A DNA stretch of 64,000 bases from Orychophragmus violaceus (taxonomy: Eukaryota > Streptophyta > Magnoliopsida > Brassicales > Brassicaceae): contig CM058236.1 of NCBI GenBank assembly GCA_030180135.1, forward strand, positions 11,119,357 through 11,183,356, given 5' to 3'. The notes under the pieces are model-generated. The model searched no databases. It saw only the letters and a list, made by a program, of their open reading frames with translations, and had not been told where the DNA came from. Of the stretch, positions 1 through 10,868 are shown piece after piece (positions within the stretch are counted from its first letter, which is position 1; the number at the start of each line of letters is the position of its first letter). The position numbers and the translations under genes are program-made.

Positions 1-2230
1 CATTAGGTTGAACAGATTCCTGTCCTTCTTGAATTTCATCAAGTTGTACCTTACTCCCATTATCTTTTCTAGAGAGAAACTCCCTTTCAAGAAAAGTACA
101 ATCCCGAGCAACAAAGATTTTGTTCTCGGATCGCAGATAGAAGTAATAAGCCTTGGTATCCCTAGGATAACCAATGAAGTAGCATTTGTCAGATTTTGGT
201 GTAAGCTTGTCTGAGATTAATCTTTTGACATAGGCTTCACAACCCCAAATTCTGAGAAAAGACATTGCTGGAGCTTTTCCAGTCCATATCTCATATGGTG
301 TCTTTGCTACTGCCTTTGATGGCACTCTGTTCAGTGTGAACGTTGCGGTGAGCAAAGCATATCCCCAAAGGGATATAGGAAGGTCTGTGTGACTCATCAT
401 GGATCGGACCATATCTAACAATGTCCGATTCCTTCTCTCAGACACACCATTCCACTGTGGTGTTCCAGGAGGTGTGAGTTGGGAGATAATCCCACACTCA
501 CTCAGATGATCACGAAATTCCTGGCTCAAGTATTCTCCTCCTCGGTCCGACCGAAGAGCTTTAATACTTTTACCAAGCTGGTTCTGTACTTCATTCTGGA
601 ATTCTTTGAACTTTTCAAAGGTTTCCGACTTATGTTTCATCAAGTAGACATATCCATATCTACTGAAATCATCAGTGAATGTAATGAAGTACTGAAAGTT
701 TCCTCTAGCACTTGTGGACATTGGGCCACACACGTCAGTATGTATCAGGCCCAATAGTTCACTGGCCCTTTCTGTGGGTTTATTGAAAGGCGCCCTTGTC
801 ATTTTGCCCATTAGGCAAGATTCGCATTGCTCACAAGACTCAAAGTCAAATGAGCCCAAGAGTCCATTTGAATGGAGCCTCTTGACGCGTTTCTCACTAA
901 TGTGCCCCAAACGACAATGCCAGAGAAACGTTTCATTTTCTTCGTTAGATTTGAACCGTTTTGTATTTATGTTATATACTGGAGCAGATTGATCCAGCAT
1001 GTACAACCCATTTATAAGAGGGGCACAGCCATAGAACATATCATTGAGATTAAAGGAACATAATTTATTCTTAATAGAAAAATCAAATCCTTGCAAATCC
1101 AACAATGAAACTGAAATGATATTTCTGCTTATAGCAGGTACAAAATAACAATTCTCAAGTTCTAAAATCAATCCAGAAGGTAAAGACAACAAATAAGTGC
1201 CAACGGCCAGTGCTGGAACCTTCGCTCCATTGCCAACCCGCAACTCTACTTGCCCTTGCTTCAACCTTCTACTGTTGCTGAGCGCCTGCATATTAGTACA
1301 AATATGAGCCCCACATCCAGTATCTAATACCCAAGTGGTATTATCAGAAGTAGTAGTATTTACTTCAATAACAAAAATACCTGAAGATTTAGTCTCGAAG
1401 GACTTCTTCTTCTTCAGACTTTCCTGGTATTTCTTACAGTCCCTGCGGTAATGCCCTGCCTCTTTGCAAAAGTGGCAGATGTCAGAAGGCCCAGCTTTGG
1501 ACACGGGCTTGGGCTTGGCGTTTTCATTGCCAACTACTTTGCCCTTTCCCTTGTCTGCAGCGGATTTCTTGAAACCCTTGCCCTTCTGCACCATGAGTAC
1601 AGACGACTCCTTGGTTTTCTTCAGATTCGGTTCTGCAGTCTTGAGCATACCATGTAGCTCAGGCAACGTCTTTATCAACCCATGCATATTATAGTTCAAA
1701 ATGAACTGGTCATATGCAGGAGTAAGAGACTGCAGAACGATATCACAAGCAAGCTCTTGGCTTATAGGACAGTCGAGCCTCGTCAAATGATCGAGATAAC
1801 CCATCATTTTCAGAACATGAGGACTCACTGCTGCATCCTTAGCCATTTTACAGTCCAAGAGATTCTTAACAGTTTGGAATCTCTCTGTACGAGCCTGCTC
1901 CTGAAACAACGCTTTCAGATTTGCCATCAGCTCCATGGGACAAGTCAGGCCTTCCCACTGCATCTGCAGTTCGGGAGCCATTGTCGCCAACATCAGGCAA
2001 ATCACGTCATTAGCATCTGAAGAATGCGTATCCCAAGCATTCTTCACAGCTTGTGCGGCATTATTCGCAGGTCTAGGAGAGAGAGCTCTTTCAAAGACAT
2101 AAGCCTTCTTCTCCTGCCTGAGCACAAGTCTCAGGTTCCTGGACCAGTTCAGGAAGTTTGATCCGTTCAGTTTGTCCTTCTCAAGGGCAGACCGGATCGA
2201 GAAAGTGTTTTGAGTTGTTGTGCTTGACAT
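1..2230 (-). CDS. Copia gag-pol polyprotein of C1, partial (gag, protease, part of integrase)
   Basis: Read from the ATG at 2230-2228, the frame is open through the part I translated by eye (gag to protease), and no internal stop was noticed down to the window edge. The product begins with the Copia gag-type region, then a CCHC zinc knuckle (CHFCKEAGHYRRDC), then the aspartic protease motif DTG in WVLDTGCGAH, then the pre-integrase and integrase core. The protein packages and copies the element's RNA in cytoplasmic particles and integrates the cDNA. It closely parallels the complete C3 polyprotein at 10869-14846, which supports the start choice. Truncation is due only to the window edge, so I cannot say whether the full copy is intact. 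Confidence 0.88.
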   Translation of the reverse strand, partial: MSSTTTQNTFSIRSALEKDKLNGSNFLNWSRNLRLVLRQEKKAYVFERALSPRPANNAAQAVKNAWDTHSSDANDVICLMLATMAPELQMQWEGLTCPMELMANLKALFQEQARTERFQTVKNLLDCKMAKDAAVSPHVLKMMGYLDHLTRLDCPISQELACDIVLQSLTPAYDQFILNYNMHGLIKTLPELHGMLKTAEPNLKKTKESSVLMVQKGKGFKKSAADKGKGKVVGNENAKPKPVSKAGPSDICHFCKEAGHYRRDCKKYQESLKKKKSFETKSSGIFVIEVNTTTSDNTTWVLDTGCGAHICTNMQALSNSRRLKQGQVELRVGNGAKVPALAVGTYLLSLPSGLILELENCYFVPAISRNIISVSLLDLQGFDFSIKNKLCSFNLNDMFYGCAPLINGLYMLDQSAPVYNINTKRFKSNEENETFLWHCRLGHISEKRVKRLHSNGLLGSFDFESCEQCESCLMGKMTRAPFNKPTERASELLGLIHTDVCGPMSTSARGNFQYFITFTDDFSRYGYVYLMKHKSETFEKFKEFQNEVQNQLGKSIKALRSDRGGEYLSQEFRDHLSECGIISQLTPPGTPQWNGVSERRNRTLLDMVRSMMSHTDLPISLWGYALLTATFTLNRVPSKAVAKTPYEIWTGKAPAMSFLRIWGCEAYVKRLISDKLTPKSDKCYFIGYPRDTKAYYFYLRSENKIFVARDCTFLEREFLSRKDNGSKVQLDEIQEGQESVQPN

Positions 2231-3645
2231 AGCTGAAAATATGAGACAATAAAGGTTTAGTTATTAAGTTCATAAAAGAGCAATCTTAACAGCTTATAAG
2301 AAAACTCGCATTGTATTCAAAATTTCTTTGTTTTAACCTCATAAGAATACAATGATTCCGAGACCCATGTTTAGCTAAATCCAAAGTGGGCCACTGGCCG
2401 TCACCCAGAATTAGCTATACTTGGTAAGCATACACACAGCTAGTTATAACCAATAACTCTCGGTTGTGAATTGGACCTCGAGGCCCAAATTCACCAGATG
2501 TCTCAAGGCCCGGGACTCCCGATGACCCAGTCAAGGAAACCAATCTCTTACAGCCAAATAATCACTAAAATCTGGGACTCCCAATGAAATTAGTGACTAT
2601 ATACTACTTTACTTACGCGAAAACAGACACCTCACACTGTAAGCCATGTCTGTAATCAAATAAGCGGTAAGTAGCTGACAAGATTGGAAAGACATCCAAG
2701 CTTGATATTGTTTTTGAGGATTTTTAAGTTTTATTTCCAAAAATAGAAGATTACTATTTTGGGAAACTTTCTTATTTCAGAAACTTTCTAAATTTAGTAA
2801 CTTACTAAAATTAGAAATTTCTAATTTAAATATTTCATTAAATATTTTGGGTTGGGTCACAAATTATAGGCCCAATTCTTGGCCCAAGACCATAGAATTC
2901 CAGCTGGCCCAATAATTTGACATAACCGATCCGGTTTATTAATTCTGGTCCAAGACCAAATTAACTATCAAAACCATCGGTTATTTACTAAACCAGACCA
3001 GCTCTAAATTATTTGGTCCAACCAAATCAAACTTAGACCAGCCTTCGGTTTAGGTTAAAATTCAATTTTATGAATTTCAATCCGGTTTAACCAGAAATAA
3101 AATTATTTCCAGCAAACCGCGATTTGGGTTAACCGCTTGAACCACCAATTAAATTGGATCGGTTCAGTTAAGTCCAAAACCGGGAAAAAACACCTTGTGT
3201 TTTAGCCAATTTTGACCTAACTTGCGGTTCTGGCTAAAGTAGACAATGAACCACAATCGGATTGATCGGTTCATTGTCTCGGTTTAGGGAAAGATGAACC
3301 ACGAAGCTCGGCTGAACCGATTGGCTACTCGCGGATCATCTGCATCGCCTTCGTATCGATCGATATGAGTCTTTCATGTCGATCGATACTAGCGATTATC
3401 AGCTCGGGTCAATCGGGTCATCAGGACCGCGAGATGTCAATCGGATCGATCGATATCGACCGATACCTCCCTCCCTCGTCGATCGACACGGGCGACCAGA
3501 TCGCACACCAATGGCTTTCAATCGGATTGATGCGATCTAATTCTTAGGTTTTCATGTTTTCTGATCAAATTTCTTAACCAAATTCGATTTTAAACAGTAA
3601 GAACAACCTAAATCAGATTCATAAAGCAAGAACCAATAACCTGGT
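2231..3645 (-). other. Leader (5' untranslated) of Copia C1
   Basis: This is about 1.4 kb of non-coding sequence between the primer site and gag, unusually long for Copia. The gag-proximal part (2231-3130) is closely similar to the leader of C2 (7095-7980). The part near the primer site (3340-3500) is rich in TCGATCGA-type palindromes and CpG. No ORF there has a recognisable product. Confidence 0.75.
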
Positions 3646-3657
3646 GCTCTGATACCA
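3646..3657 (-). other. Primer binding site of C1 (initiator tRNA-Met)
   Basis: The minus strand reads TGGTATCAGAGC, the standard complement of the plant initiator tRNA-Met 3' end. It sits one base inside the LTR end at 3659. Confidence 0.92.
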
Positions 3658-3658
3658 C

Positions 3659-4350
3659 TGTAGGAATATATGTGTGTTCATGGTTCAATTAACAGATTGC
3701 AACCTAGCACATATAACTCAGATCTAGGTTCTTGACAAATGAATCATAAACCAAACATGATCATTACCTTTCAGTTTGCAGCGGATTGATGGATGGTAAT
3801 GATGAGATCAGCTAGAACAGATCAGATGCCTGTTCCTCCTTCAGTATCCACACTCTTACAAGCCGGGATGGTTGCTAGACCAAAGCAATGGATTGATCAG
3901 AGAGAGAAGAGAGACGGCTCACGTTTTTAGGTCGCAGACTATTAGAGTCGAAATTATGAGACAACTCAAATAAATATCGACTCTGTTCATAAACCTAAAC
4001 CGATGTCTCGGTTTCGCAACTGTGTCGACCGACACATACACTTGTGTCGATCGACACAAGTCATTTGTCTCGATATGGGCCCAAGTGATTTAAACTAACG
4101 GCCCAACTCTCTGCACAAATATAGTAAATGCCTTGCATCTTACCGTATTCATTCCATGTTAACTTTCCCGTTAGCTATGGTGTGTGACCCTTTGGGATCA
4201 TACAATACTGGTAATAAGTCCTAAACTTATAGATCAAGAGCGGACTCTAGCAAGTCATCATGATCACCCAGTATTTATGACTTATGTCTGATCTCGACAT
4301 TTATCATACTTTCTAGAGATAGTACGGTAGATTTCAGGACATTCCCAACA
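3659..4350 (-). repeat. 5' LTR of Copia C1 (692 bp)
   Basis: On the minus strand it starts TGTTGGGAATG and ends TTCCTACA, bounded by the primer site on one side and C2 pol on the other. It contains two close palindromic words of the TGTCGATCGACA type near 4022-4057. It shares end sequence and several inner blocks with the C2 LTR (8605-9156), so the two are related families. Confidence 0.88.
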
Positions 4351-6203
4351 GTATTGCCATGTGACATTGGCATAAAACCCTTCTTGGATTGCTGATTAGG
4401 TGTAGGACTTTGTCAATTTAAGAATCCTGACTTTGTCCTACCAGCTTTTTTTGGATTTCTATCTTTAGATCCAAAATCCAAGAACATACGTGGTTTTACC
4501 CATGTCAATCATAAAACCAACTCCCAAGCCAGTCCTTTACCGACTGCAGCATTGGGACGTTATTTCCGAGAATCAGTATGTCATCGACATACATTATGAG
4601 AAATGCAACATTGCTCCCACTTATCTATTAGTATACGCACAGTTCCACTTCGTTCCTGTTCAAGTCAAAACTTTGACTACTTCAACAGAACGACGATTCC
4701 AACTCCGATGTGTTTGCTTCCATCCATGAATGGATCAATGAAGCTAACTTACACATAGTGTAATTTTTCGGAGTCCTGGCTTACTTTCGCTTCTTTGAAT
4801 TTCGCAGGTTGGTCGCTTTCAATGATCATCAGATCATGCGAACTTTCAATGATCATCAGGTTCAACTAATGACGAGAAATCACTCTCGGATTAGTGACTG
4901 ATTCATTCATATCTGCGAACTTCAGGCTCCACAGGTGTAGATTCTACAGAAATCTGTAAATCCATCCGTTGCTCTCCCTCAACAGGTTGAGCAGCCTCCT
5001 GTATTTCTCGAATTTCTTCGAGTTATACTTTTACTCCCACTGTTCTTCTTGGAAAGTAACTTCCCTTCTTAGAAAACAGAATGGACGTAAAAGTAACAAG
5101 CCTTGGTTTCCCTAGGACAACCAGTGAAGTAGCACAACTACAAATACTCAGTAAAGACGAATTTGGATCGATTCCAATCCACATTTACGTGGTGTCTTTC
5201 AACTGATATTGGTGGAACTATTTCAGCGTAAACTTAGATATTTCTAGAGCGTTATTCTTAAAGAATATCATGAAAGATTCGTGTGACTCATCTTTAATCA
5301 TTTCTAATAAGATCTGATTCTTTCTCACAGAAATACCTCAAGGTTTTCAGGAGAATTGAGCTGTGAAACGACTTCACACTCATTCAGATGATCACACCAT
5401 TAATGACTCAAGTATTCTCACTCGTGATCTAATCCAGAGTCTTAATACTTCTGTCACTTAGATTCTATACCTCATCTGGAACTCTTTCGACCATGTCAAA
5501 GAATTCCGACTTGTGTCTCATCAAATGAACACAGTCTTACTCACTGAAGTAATCAGTAGAGACAATGAAGTACAGGAAATTTTCTCTGGCATTACTGCTC
5601 ATTGGACCACATACATGAGTATGTTCAATGTCCAATAAGCCTCCGGGCCTTTCTTTAGCTCGGCTAAGATGGGCCCATTGTCTTTTGGTCCAGTAAGCAG
5701 AATTCAAGTCTCATAAGATATTCATTCAAATGAGCCCAAAAGTCCATAACTATGGGGTTTCTGAATCCGACTTACTCTATGTGACCAAAACGTTTACGCC
5801 AAGAAAAATCAGGTTTAATTAATCAGATTTAAACCAATTGCGTATTTATGTTACATTTAGGCACTCTTTGGTTTAAGATATAAAACCCATTCCTTGAATA
5901 GGGTGCTACAATTAACATTTCATTAAGATCAAAAGAACAAAACTTGTCTTTATCAAAATGAAAAACATTCAAATTCTTCACAAGAAAATGAAAAACAACT
6001 CTGCTTAAAGCAGGTACATTGTAGCAATTACTTAATACAAAACCAAGCCTCAAAGGCATCTACAAGTGAAAACCCTACGGCTGAGGCAGCATCAATAGCT
6101 CCTTCCAGACACGCAGTTCCACTTGCCCTTCCTTCAACGTTTTACTGTTGCTCAGGCTCTGCATATTATAACAAATATCAGTGCCACAACCAGTATTCAA
6201 TAC
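4351..6203 (-). pseudogene. Decayed Copia pol of C2 (protease to RT)
   Basis: Base-level similarity to C3 pol can be followed on the minus strand: the end of RT with the 'PMSHG' stretch near 4360-4400, the active-site region near 4540-4620, the hinge near 4820-5040, and integrase and pre-integrase through 5100-6060. Frameshifts and stops are frequent. C2 is about 500 bp shorter than C3 over the same span, with a clear gap near 4790-4830 where RT jumps straight to the hinge. No functional product is expected. Confidence 0.85.
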
Positions 6204-7094
6204 CTATAAGGTATAACTTGAAGTAATAACATGAATACCTGAGGAAGTAGTCTCATACATCGACTTCAACTCCTCATAATCTTCCATGAATTTAATGCAA
6301 TCTCTCTTCCAATGCCCAGTCTCTTTACAGTAGCAGCACTTATCAACGTAAGAGGTATCTGACTCGGGCTCAGAAGACACGCGCTTGCCATGATTCAAAA
6401 TCTGGACAACTTTGTCTTCACCCTTGTCAGCATTAGGTTTAGTAAACCTACCCTTCTCATTCATGAGATTGTACAGGGTACTCTTCACGTTTGGCTCAAC
6501 TGTCTTGAGCATATCATGCAGTTCAGTCAACGTCTTCGTTAAGCCTTTGTTGATATAGTTCCTTCTGAACTTATCATAGCTTGACGGCAGTGACTGCAGA
6601 ATGATCTCAGTTGCCAATTCTTGGCTAACTTGATAATCCAGTTTCCTCAGGTTATCAATGTAACCCATCATTTTACTGACATGAGGACTTACTGGATGAT
6701 CATTTGGTAGCTTGCAGCTAGTGAGAGATTTAACCAACTGGTATCTCTCCACTCTTACCTGCTCCTGAAATCTCAATTTCAGGCTGCTGATCATCTCTAT
6801 TGGCGACTCCATGTTCTCATATTGCTTCTGCAAGTCTGAGTCCACGGTAGCCAATATCAGACCACGCACATCTACCGCATCATCATAATGCTTATTCCAA
6901 GCATTACGTACTGCATGAGAGGCATTGGACCCGATCCTCACGGGGAGAGCTCTCTCAAGGACATAGTCCTTTCTCTCCTGCCTGAGGACTAGCCTCAGGT
7001 TCCGCGACCAAGTCAAGAAATTTGATCCGTTCAGTTTGTCCATTTCAAGGACAGACCGGATCGAGAAAGTGTTTTGATTGTTTGTGCTAGTCAT
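6204..7094 (-). pseudogene. Copia gag of C2, 296 codons, separated from pol
   Basis: The frame starts at the ATG at 7094 with the same N-terminus as C1 and C3 (an NTFSIRSVLE block) and covers the whole gag region. A CCHC knuckle, CCYCKETGHWKRDC, lies near residues 250-265. It ends with a stop just before the protease. In intact relatives gag runs on into pol, so this is a truncated product of a decayed element. Gag alone could in principle still be made. Confidence 0.85.
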
Positions 7095-8591
7095 AACTGA
7101 AATTTAGAGATAAATAGAGTTTTAGTTGTTTAGTTCATAAAAGAGTAATCTTAATAACTTATAAGAAAACTCACATTGCATTCAAAATTTCTTTGTTTAA
7201 CCTCATAAGAATGCAATGATTCCGAGACCCATGTTCAGCTAAAACCAAAGTGGGCCACTGGCCGTCACCCGGAATTAGCTTTACTTGGTAAGCATACACA
7301 CAGCTAGTTATATCTCATATAACTCTCGGTTGTGAATTGGGCCCAAGGCCCAATACACCAGATGTCTCAAGGCCCGGGACTCCCGATGGCCCAATCAAGG
7401 AAACCAATCTCTTACAGCCAAATAATCACTAAAGTCTGGGACTCCCAATGAAATTAGTGACTATATACTACTTTACTTACGCGAAAACAGACACCTCACA
7501 CTGTAAGCCATATCTGTAATCGAATAAGCGTTAAGTAGCTGACAAGATTGGAAAGACATCCAAGCTTGATATTGTTTTTGAGGATTTTCAGTTTTATTTC
7601 CAAAAATAGAAGATTACTATTTTGGGAAACTTACTTATTTAAGAAACTTTCTAAATTTAGTAACATACTAAAAATAGAAATTTCTAATTTAATATTTTAT
7701 AAATATTCTGGGATTGGGTCACAAATTATAGGCCCAATTCTTGGCCCAAGACCATAGAATTCCAGTTGGCCCAATAATTTGACATAACCGATTCGGTTTA
7801 TTAATTCTGGTCCAAGACCAAATTAACTATCAAAACCATCGGTTATTTACTAAACCAGACCAGCTCTAAATTATTTGGTCCAACCAAATCAAACTTAGAC
7901 CAGCCTTCGGTTTAGGTTAAAATTCAATTTTTTTGAATTTCAATCCGGTTTAACCAGAAATTAAATAATACCAATTGTATTAAATAATTTCCAGCAAACC
8001 GCGATTTGGGTTAACCGCTTGAACCATAATTATTCAATAATTAATCGATTCATACAAAGCAATTAAATAATTTCTTACACAAATCGTATCATAACAGAAA
8101 CGATTAATAATTGAATTCGTATCATAAGAGAAACGATTAATTCAAAATTAACTTAATTTTGAATTAATAATTGAATTTGACAAAAGCAATTCTTTCTATC
8201 AACAAACCAAACCTTAATTCAATAATCGAAACAAAGTCAATCAAGCGAATACGATTCATGCCATACACTATAGGACAAAACAAGTTTGACCTTTTCAATA
8301 CACAAACACGATTCATAAAACATTAACAATTCAATAATGCTTTTGACTTTACAAAACGATCATGACTACAAGACAAAACATGATTTTGTCCTTTTCTAAC
8401 CATGTGATCGTTTCTTAATTATCAAACAATCGATTCATGTGATTGTTAAGCAAGAACAAAATTCGATTCAAGCAAAGCGATCGATACCAAAGAACACAAG
8501 CGATCATGCGATTATCAAAACATCAAACATTAACAATCGTTCACGATCATGACAATTCTATGATCCAAAAAGCAAAAACCTAACGACCTAG
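7095..8591 (-). other. Leader of Copia C2
   Basis: This is non-coding. Positions 7095-7980 match the C1 leader closely. Positions 7980-8580 are specific to C2 and very A/T-rich, with many repeats of CGATT/AATCG words. No supported gene. Confidence 0.7.
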
Positions 8592-8604
8592 GCTCTGACA
8601 CCAC

Positions 8605-9156
8605 TGATTGATTATGTGAATTCATGGTGTAATTCTCAAGTTACAACCTAGCACATAATTAACTAGGATCTAGGTGATTTGCAGTTGAATCAAACAGATC
8701 AGGATATTACCTTTTGCAGCGGAATGATTGTAATGTCGAGATCAACGAACAGATGAATACATGTTCCTCCTCGGTGTCCACACGCTTACAAGCTTTGGAT
8801 CAGGCGCCATTCCTCATCCTTATATGGGCCCATGTTATTAAACTAATGGCCTATTAGGATTTTTGGGCCCAAGACACAAATCAGACAAAAGCCCATTTGT
8901 TGTCTGCCCAACTCTCTGTACAAATACAGTAAATGCCTTAGCATCTTACCGTATTAATTCCATCTTAACTTTCCCGTTAGCTATGGTGTGTGACCCTTTG
9001 GGATCATACAATACTGGTAATAAGTCCTAAACTTATAGATCAAGAGCGGACTCTAGCAAGCCATCATGATCACCCAGTATTTATGACTTATGTCTGATCT
9101 CGACATTTATCATACTTTCTAGAGATAGTACAGTAGATTTCAGGACATTCCCAACA
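8605..9156 (-). repeat. 5' LTR of Copia C2 (552 bp)
   Basis: The plus strand starts TGATTGATTATG beside the primer-site remnant and ends GGACATTCCCAACA, the same outer end as the C1 LTR. It lacks the TGTCGATCGACA palindromes that C1, C4 and C5 carry. Confidence 0.82.
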
Positions 9157-9383
9157 TCTGCCTCCATGTTTAGGCTGATAGTCTCTCCTGTCTCTACTCC
9201 TCTGTCTACCTCTGCCATTGTTGTTGTTATGCCCTCTTTCCTTGGTTTAGATCAGGAGGTATCTCATCTTCTTTTAGCTCAATCTTCATATGTTGTGTCA
9301 TCATCTTGATGCCTTTGGTTCCTTTTCAGTTTGCCGATTGGTCCTCTAGGTGGAGCTGTTGGTGCTGGTGGAGATGGTCTCAG
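9157..9383 (-). pseudogene. Retrotransposon gag-like remnant, left half (split by C3)
   Basis: When 17139-17280 is joined to this segment on the minus strand, dropping one CTCAG copy, it reads as a broken gag-like peptide with an 'MAHLLEAMRGIRD' stretch followed by a proline-rich and then basic RG/RD-rich region. Several stops interrupt it. The composition resembles the linker of Ty3-type gag proteins, but no catalytic domain is present, so the family is uncertain. Confidence 0.45.
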
Positions 9384-10011
9384 TGTTGGAAGTTTCGGTT
9401 GATCCTGATTCAATTCTCATATTGACATCAACCTAAACATGCATTAGATCTAGGTGTTCTTATTTAGAAACATATGATCTCACCTTTTTACCTGTTTGTT
9501 TGCAGCGGAATTGATGAACAGGTCAATGATCAGGGAGATACACCGAGAGATGGATCCTCCAAAGGCTCACACACGCAATCACCGGAAACTGGCTGCTAGA
9601 CCACAAGGAGGCTGGCGCAGAGAGAGGAGAGAGGCGCGGCTAGGGTTGGGTTAAGGGAGAAGAGAATTGGCTTTTAGTCATTTAAAAGCCTTCTCTTTCC
9701 CTTTTGGGCTTTTGGGCCCAATCTGATTAAATTCCATTTAATCAGACCCATTAGTCTTTCTCTCTTAGTACGACAAATGCCTAGCACTTTTGTCGTACTT
9801 CTGCTAAGCCGTTCCAACATTATTTCCTGCTAGCTTAAGCGTGTGACCCATATGGGATCATACAATAAAGGCAATAAGTCCAAGACTTATAGATCATGAG
9901 CGGACTCTAGCAAGCCATCATGACCCCCAGCATTGTATGACTTATGTCTGATCACTGACATACTCTTACGTTATAGAGACAGTACAGAGATTGCTGGACA
10001 CAATTCCAACA
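9384..10011 (-). repeat. 3' LTR of C3
   Basis: The plus strand starts TGTTGGAAGTTTCGG and ends CACAATTCCAACA. It is the same length as the 5' LTR. The adjacent purine tract on the minus strand (GTGGGAGAT, 10012-10020) is the expected plus-strand primer. Confidence 0.95.
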
Positions 10012-10868
10012 ATCTCCCACTTGAACTGGAATCTCTGTATTCATAATCCCTTTCGTCTCAATATCTCGATTAGTCATAAGGCAAGATTAGTGTCATCCTT
10101 ATAAAGCCTAATCTTGTTCATCGGACTCTGATTTGATACTGACAATCCAAACGACTCGGGAAAGTCCGTTTGAGCATGGCCATGCGTTTTCCAGTATTCA
10201 AATCTCCGATTGGCCTAGAGATATTCACTCCATTTATATTGGAGGGACAAATCCCATCTTGTTCCATCACTGTAAACTACTCATTTCATGATGTACCCAA
10301 ACAAGGTCCTTATAGCTATCGCAGAACGATAGCGTTAGACAATGATCAAAGTGCATCAGTCCATATGCAGTCACATGCATGCGAACTCAGGTCTAAGGAC
10401 TATACTCTATAGTCGTAGTAAGAATCTCTTATGACACAGATATAAATATCCTGAAGAGTTCTTATTAGCGGGTCTTGTCCGGTCGTATGTTCCCAACATA
10501 CACCTATGTACTGACTTTGATGCCGAGCATCTATGACACACTGAGACTTTGTCATAAGTCACGTACCAATCCAATCTTACACGGTTGTTGGTGTTCCAAT
10601 TTCAACAACCTTCGACTAGGGACAGGATGATATAAAACATTTATCAAATATAGGATCTCATGATCAAGCTAAATGACTTCGATGACTCAAGATCAAATCA
10701 TTTACTTCGATGACCTATAAAATGGTTCATATCATTTTGGAACGATTATTTCATCACAGTTAAAATAATCTTGAAATAATAATTTCATTAAAACATAAAT
10801 AATAATGTTTTACAAGAACATATCAAATAACTAAAATAAAGCTCACAAAACTCCCACTCAAATTTAGA
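10012..10868 (-). other. C3 3' untranslated region with polypurine tract
   Basis: This is about 0.86 kb between the gag-pol stop and the 3' LTR, with the purine tract at its LTR end. It contains no supported gene. C4 keeps a similar long segment in the same place (40218-41232), with recognisably related sequence, so the region seems conserved within the lineage. Confidence 0.75.

Larger units (their letters stand above)
1..4350 (-). mobile_element. Ty1/Copia LTR retrotransposon C1, 5' part (runs off left edge)
   Basis: On the minus strand the order is 5' LTR (3659-4350), tRNA-Met primer site (3646-3657), long leader (2231-3645), then gag-pol from 2230 to the window edge. The protease and integrase parts follow gag, which is the Copia order. 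The rest of integrase, RT, RNase H and the 3' LTR must lie left of the window. The right boundary is sharp: the LTR ends at 4350 and sequence from 4351 on is pol of another element (C2), so C1 seems to have inserted into C2. The predicted target duplication is GTATT, seen here at 4351-4355. Confidence 0.9.
4351..9156 (-). mobile_element. Degenerate Copia element C2 (5' LTR, leader, gag, broken pol)
   Basis: The minus-strand order is LTR 8605-9156, primer-site remnant 8592-8603 (GCTCTGACACCA on the plus strand, one base from consensus), leader, gag 7094-6204, then decayed pol to 4351. The pol similarity stops abruptly at 4351 in the segment linking RT to RNase H, exactly where the C1 LTR ends. 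The remaining RNase H and 3' LTR are therefore predicted left of this window, beyond C1. Confidence 0.85.

Noticed and set aside
8..2020. Plus-strand frames of 60-112 codons
   Set aside because: They are antisense to the open C1 gag-pol frame, whose minus-strand translation has all the expected motifs.
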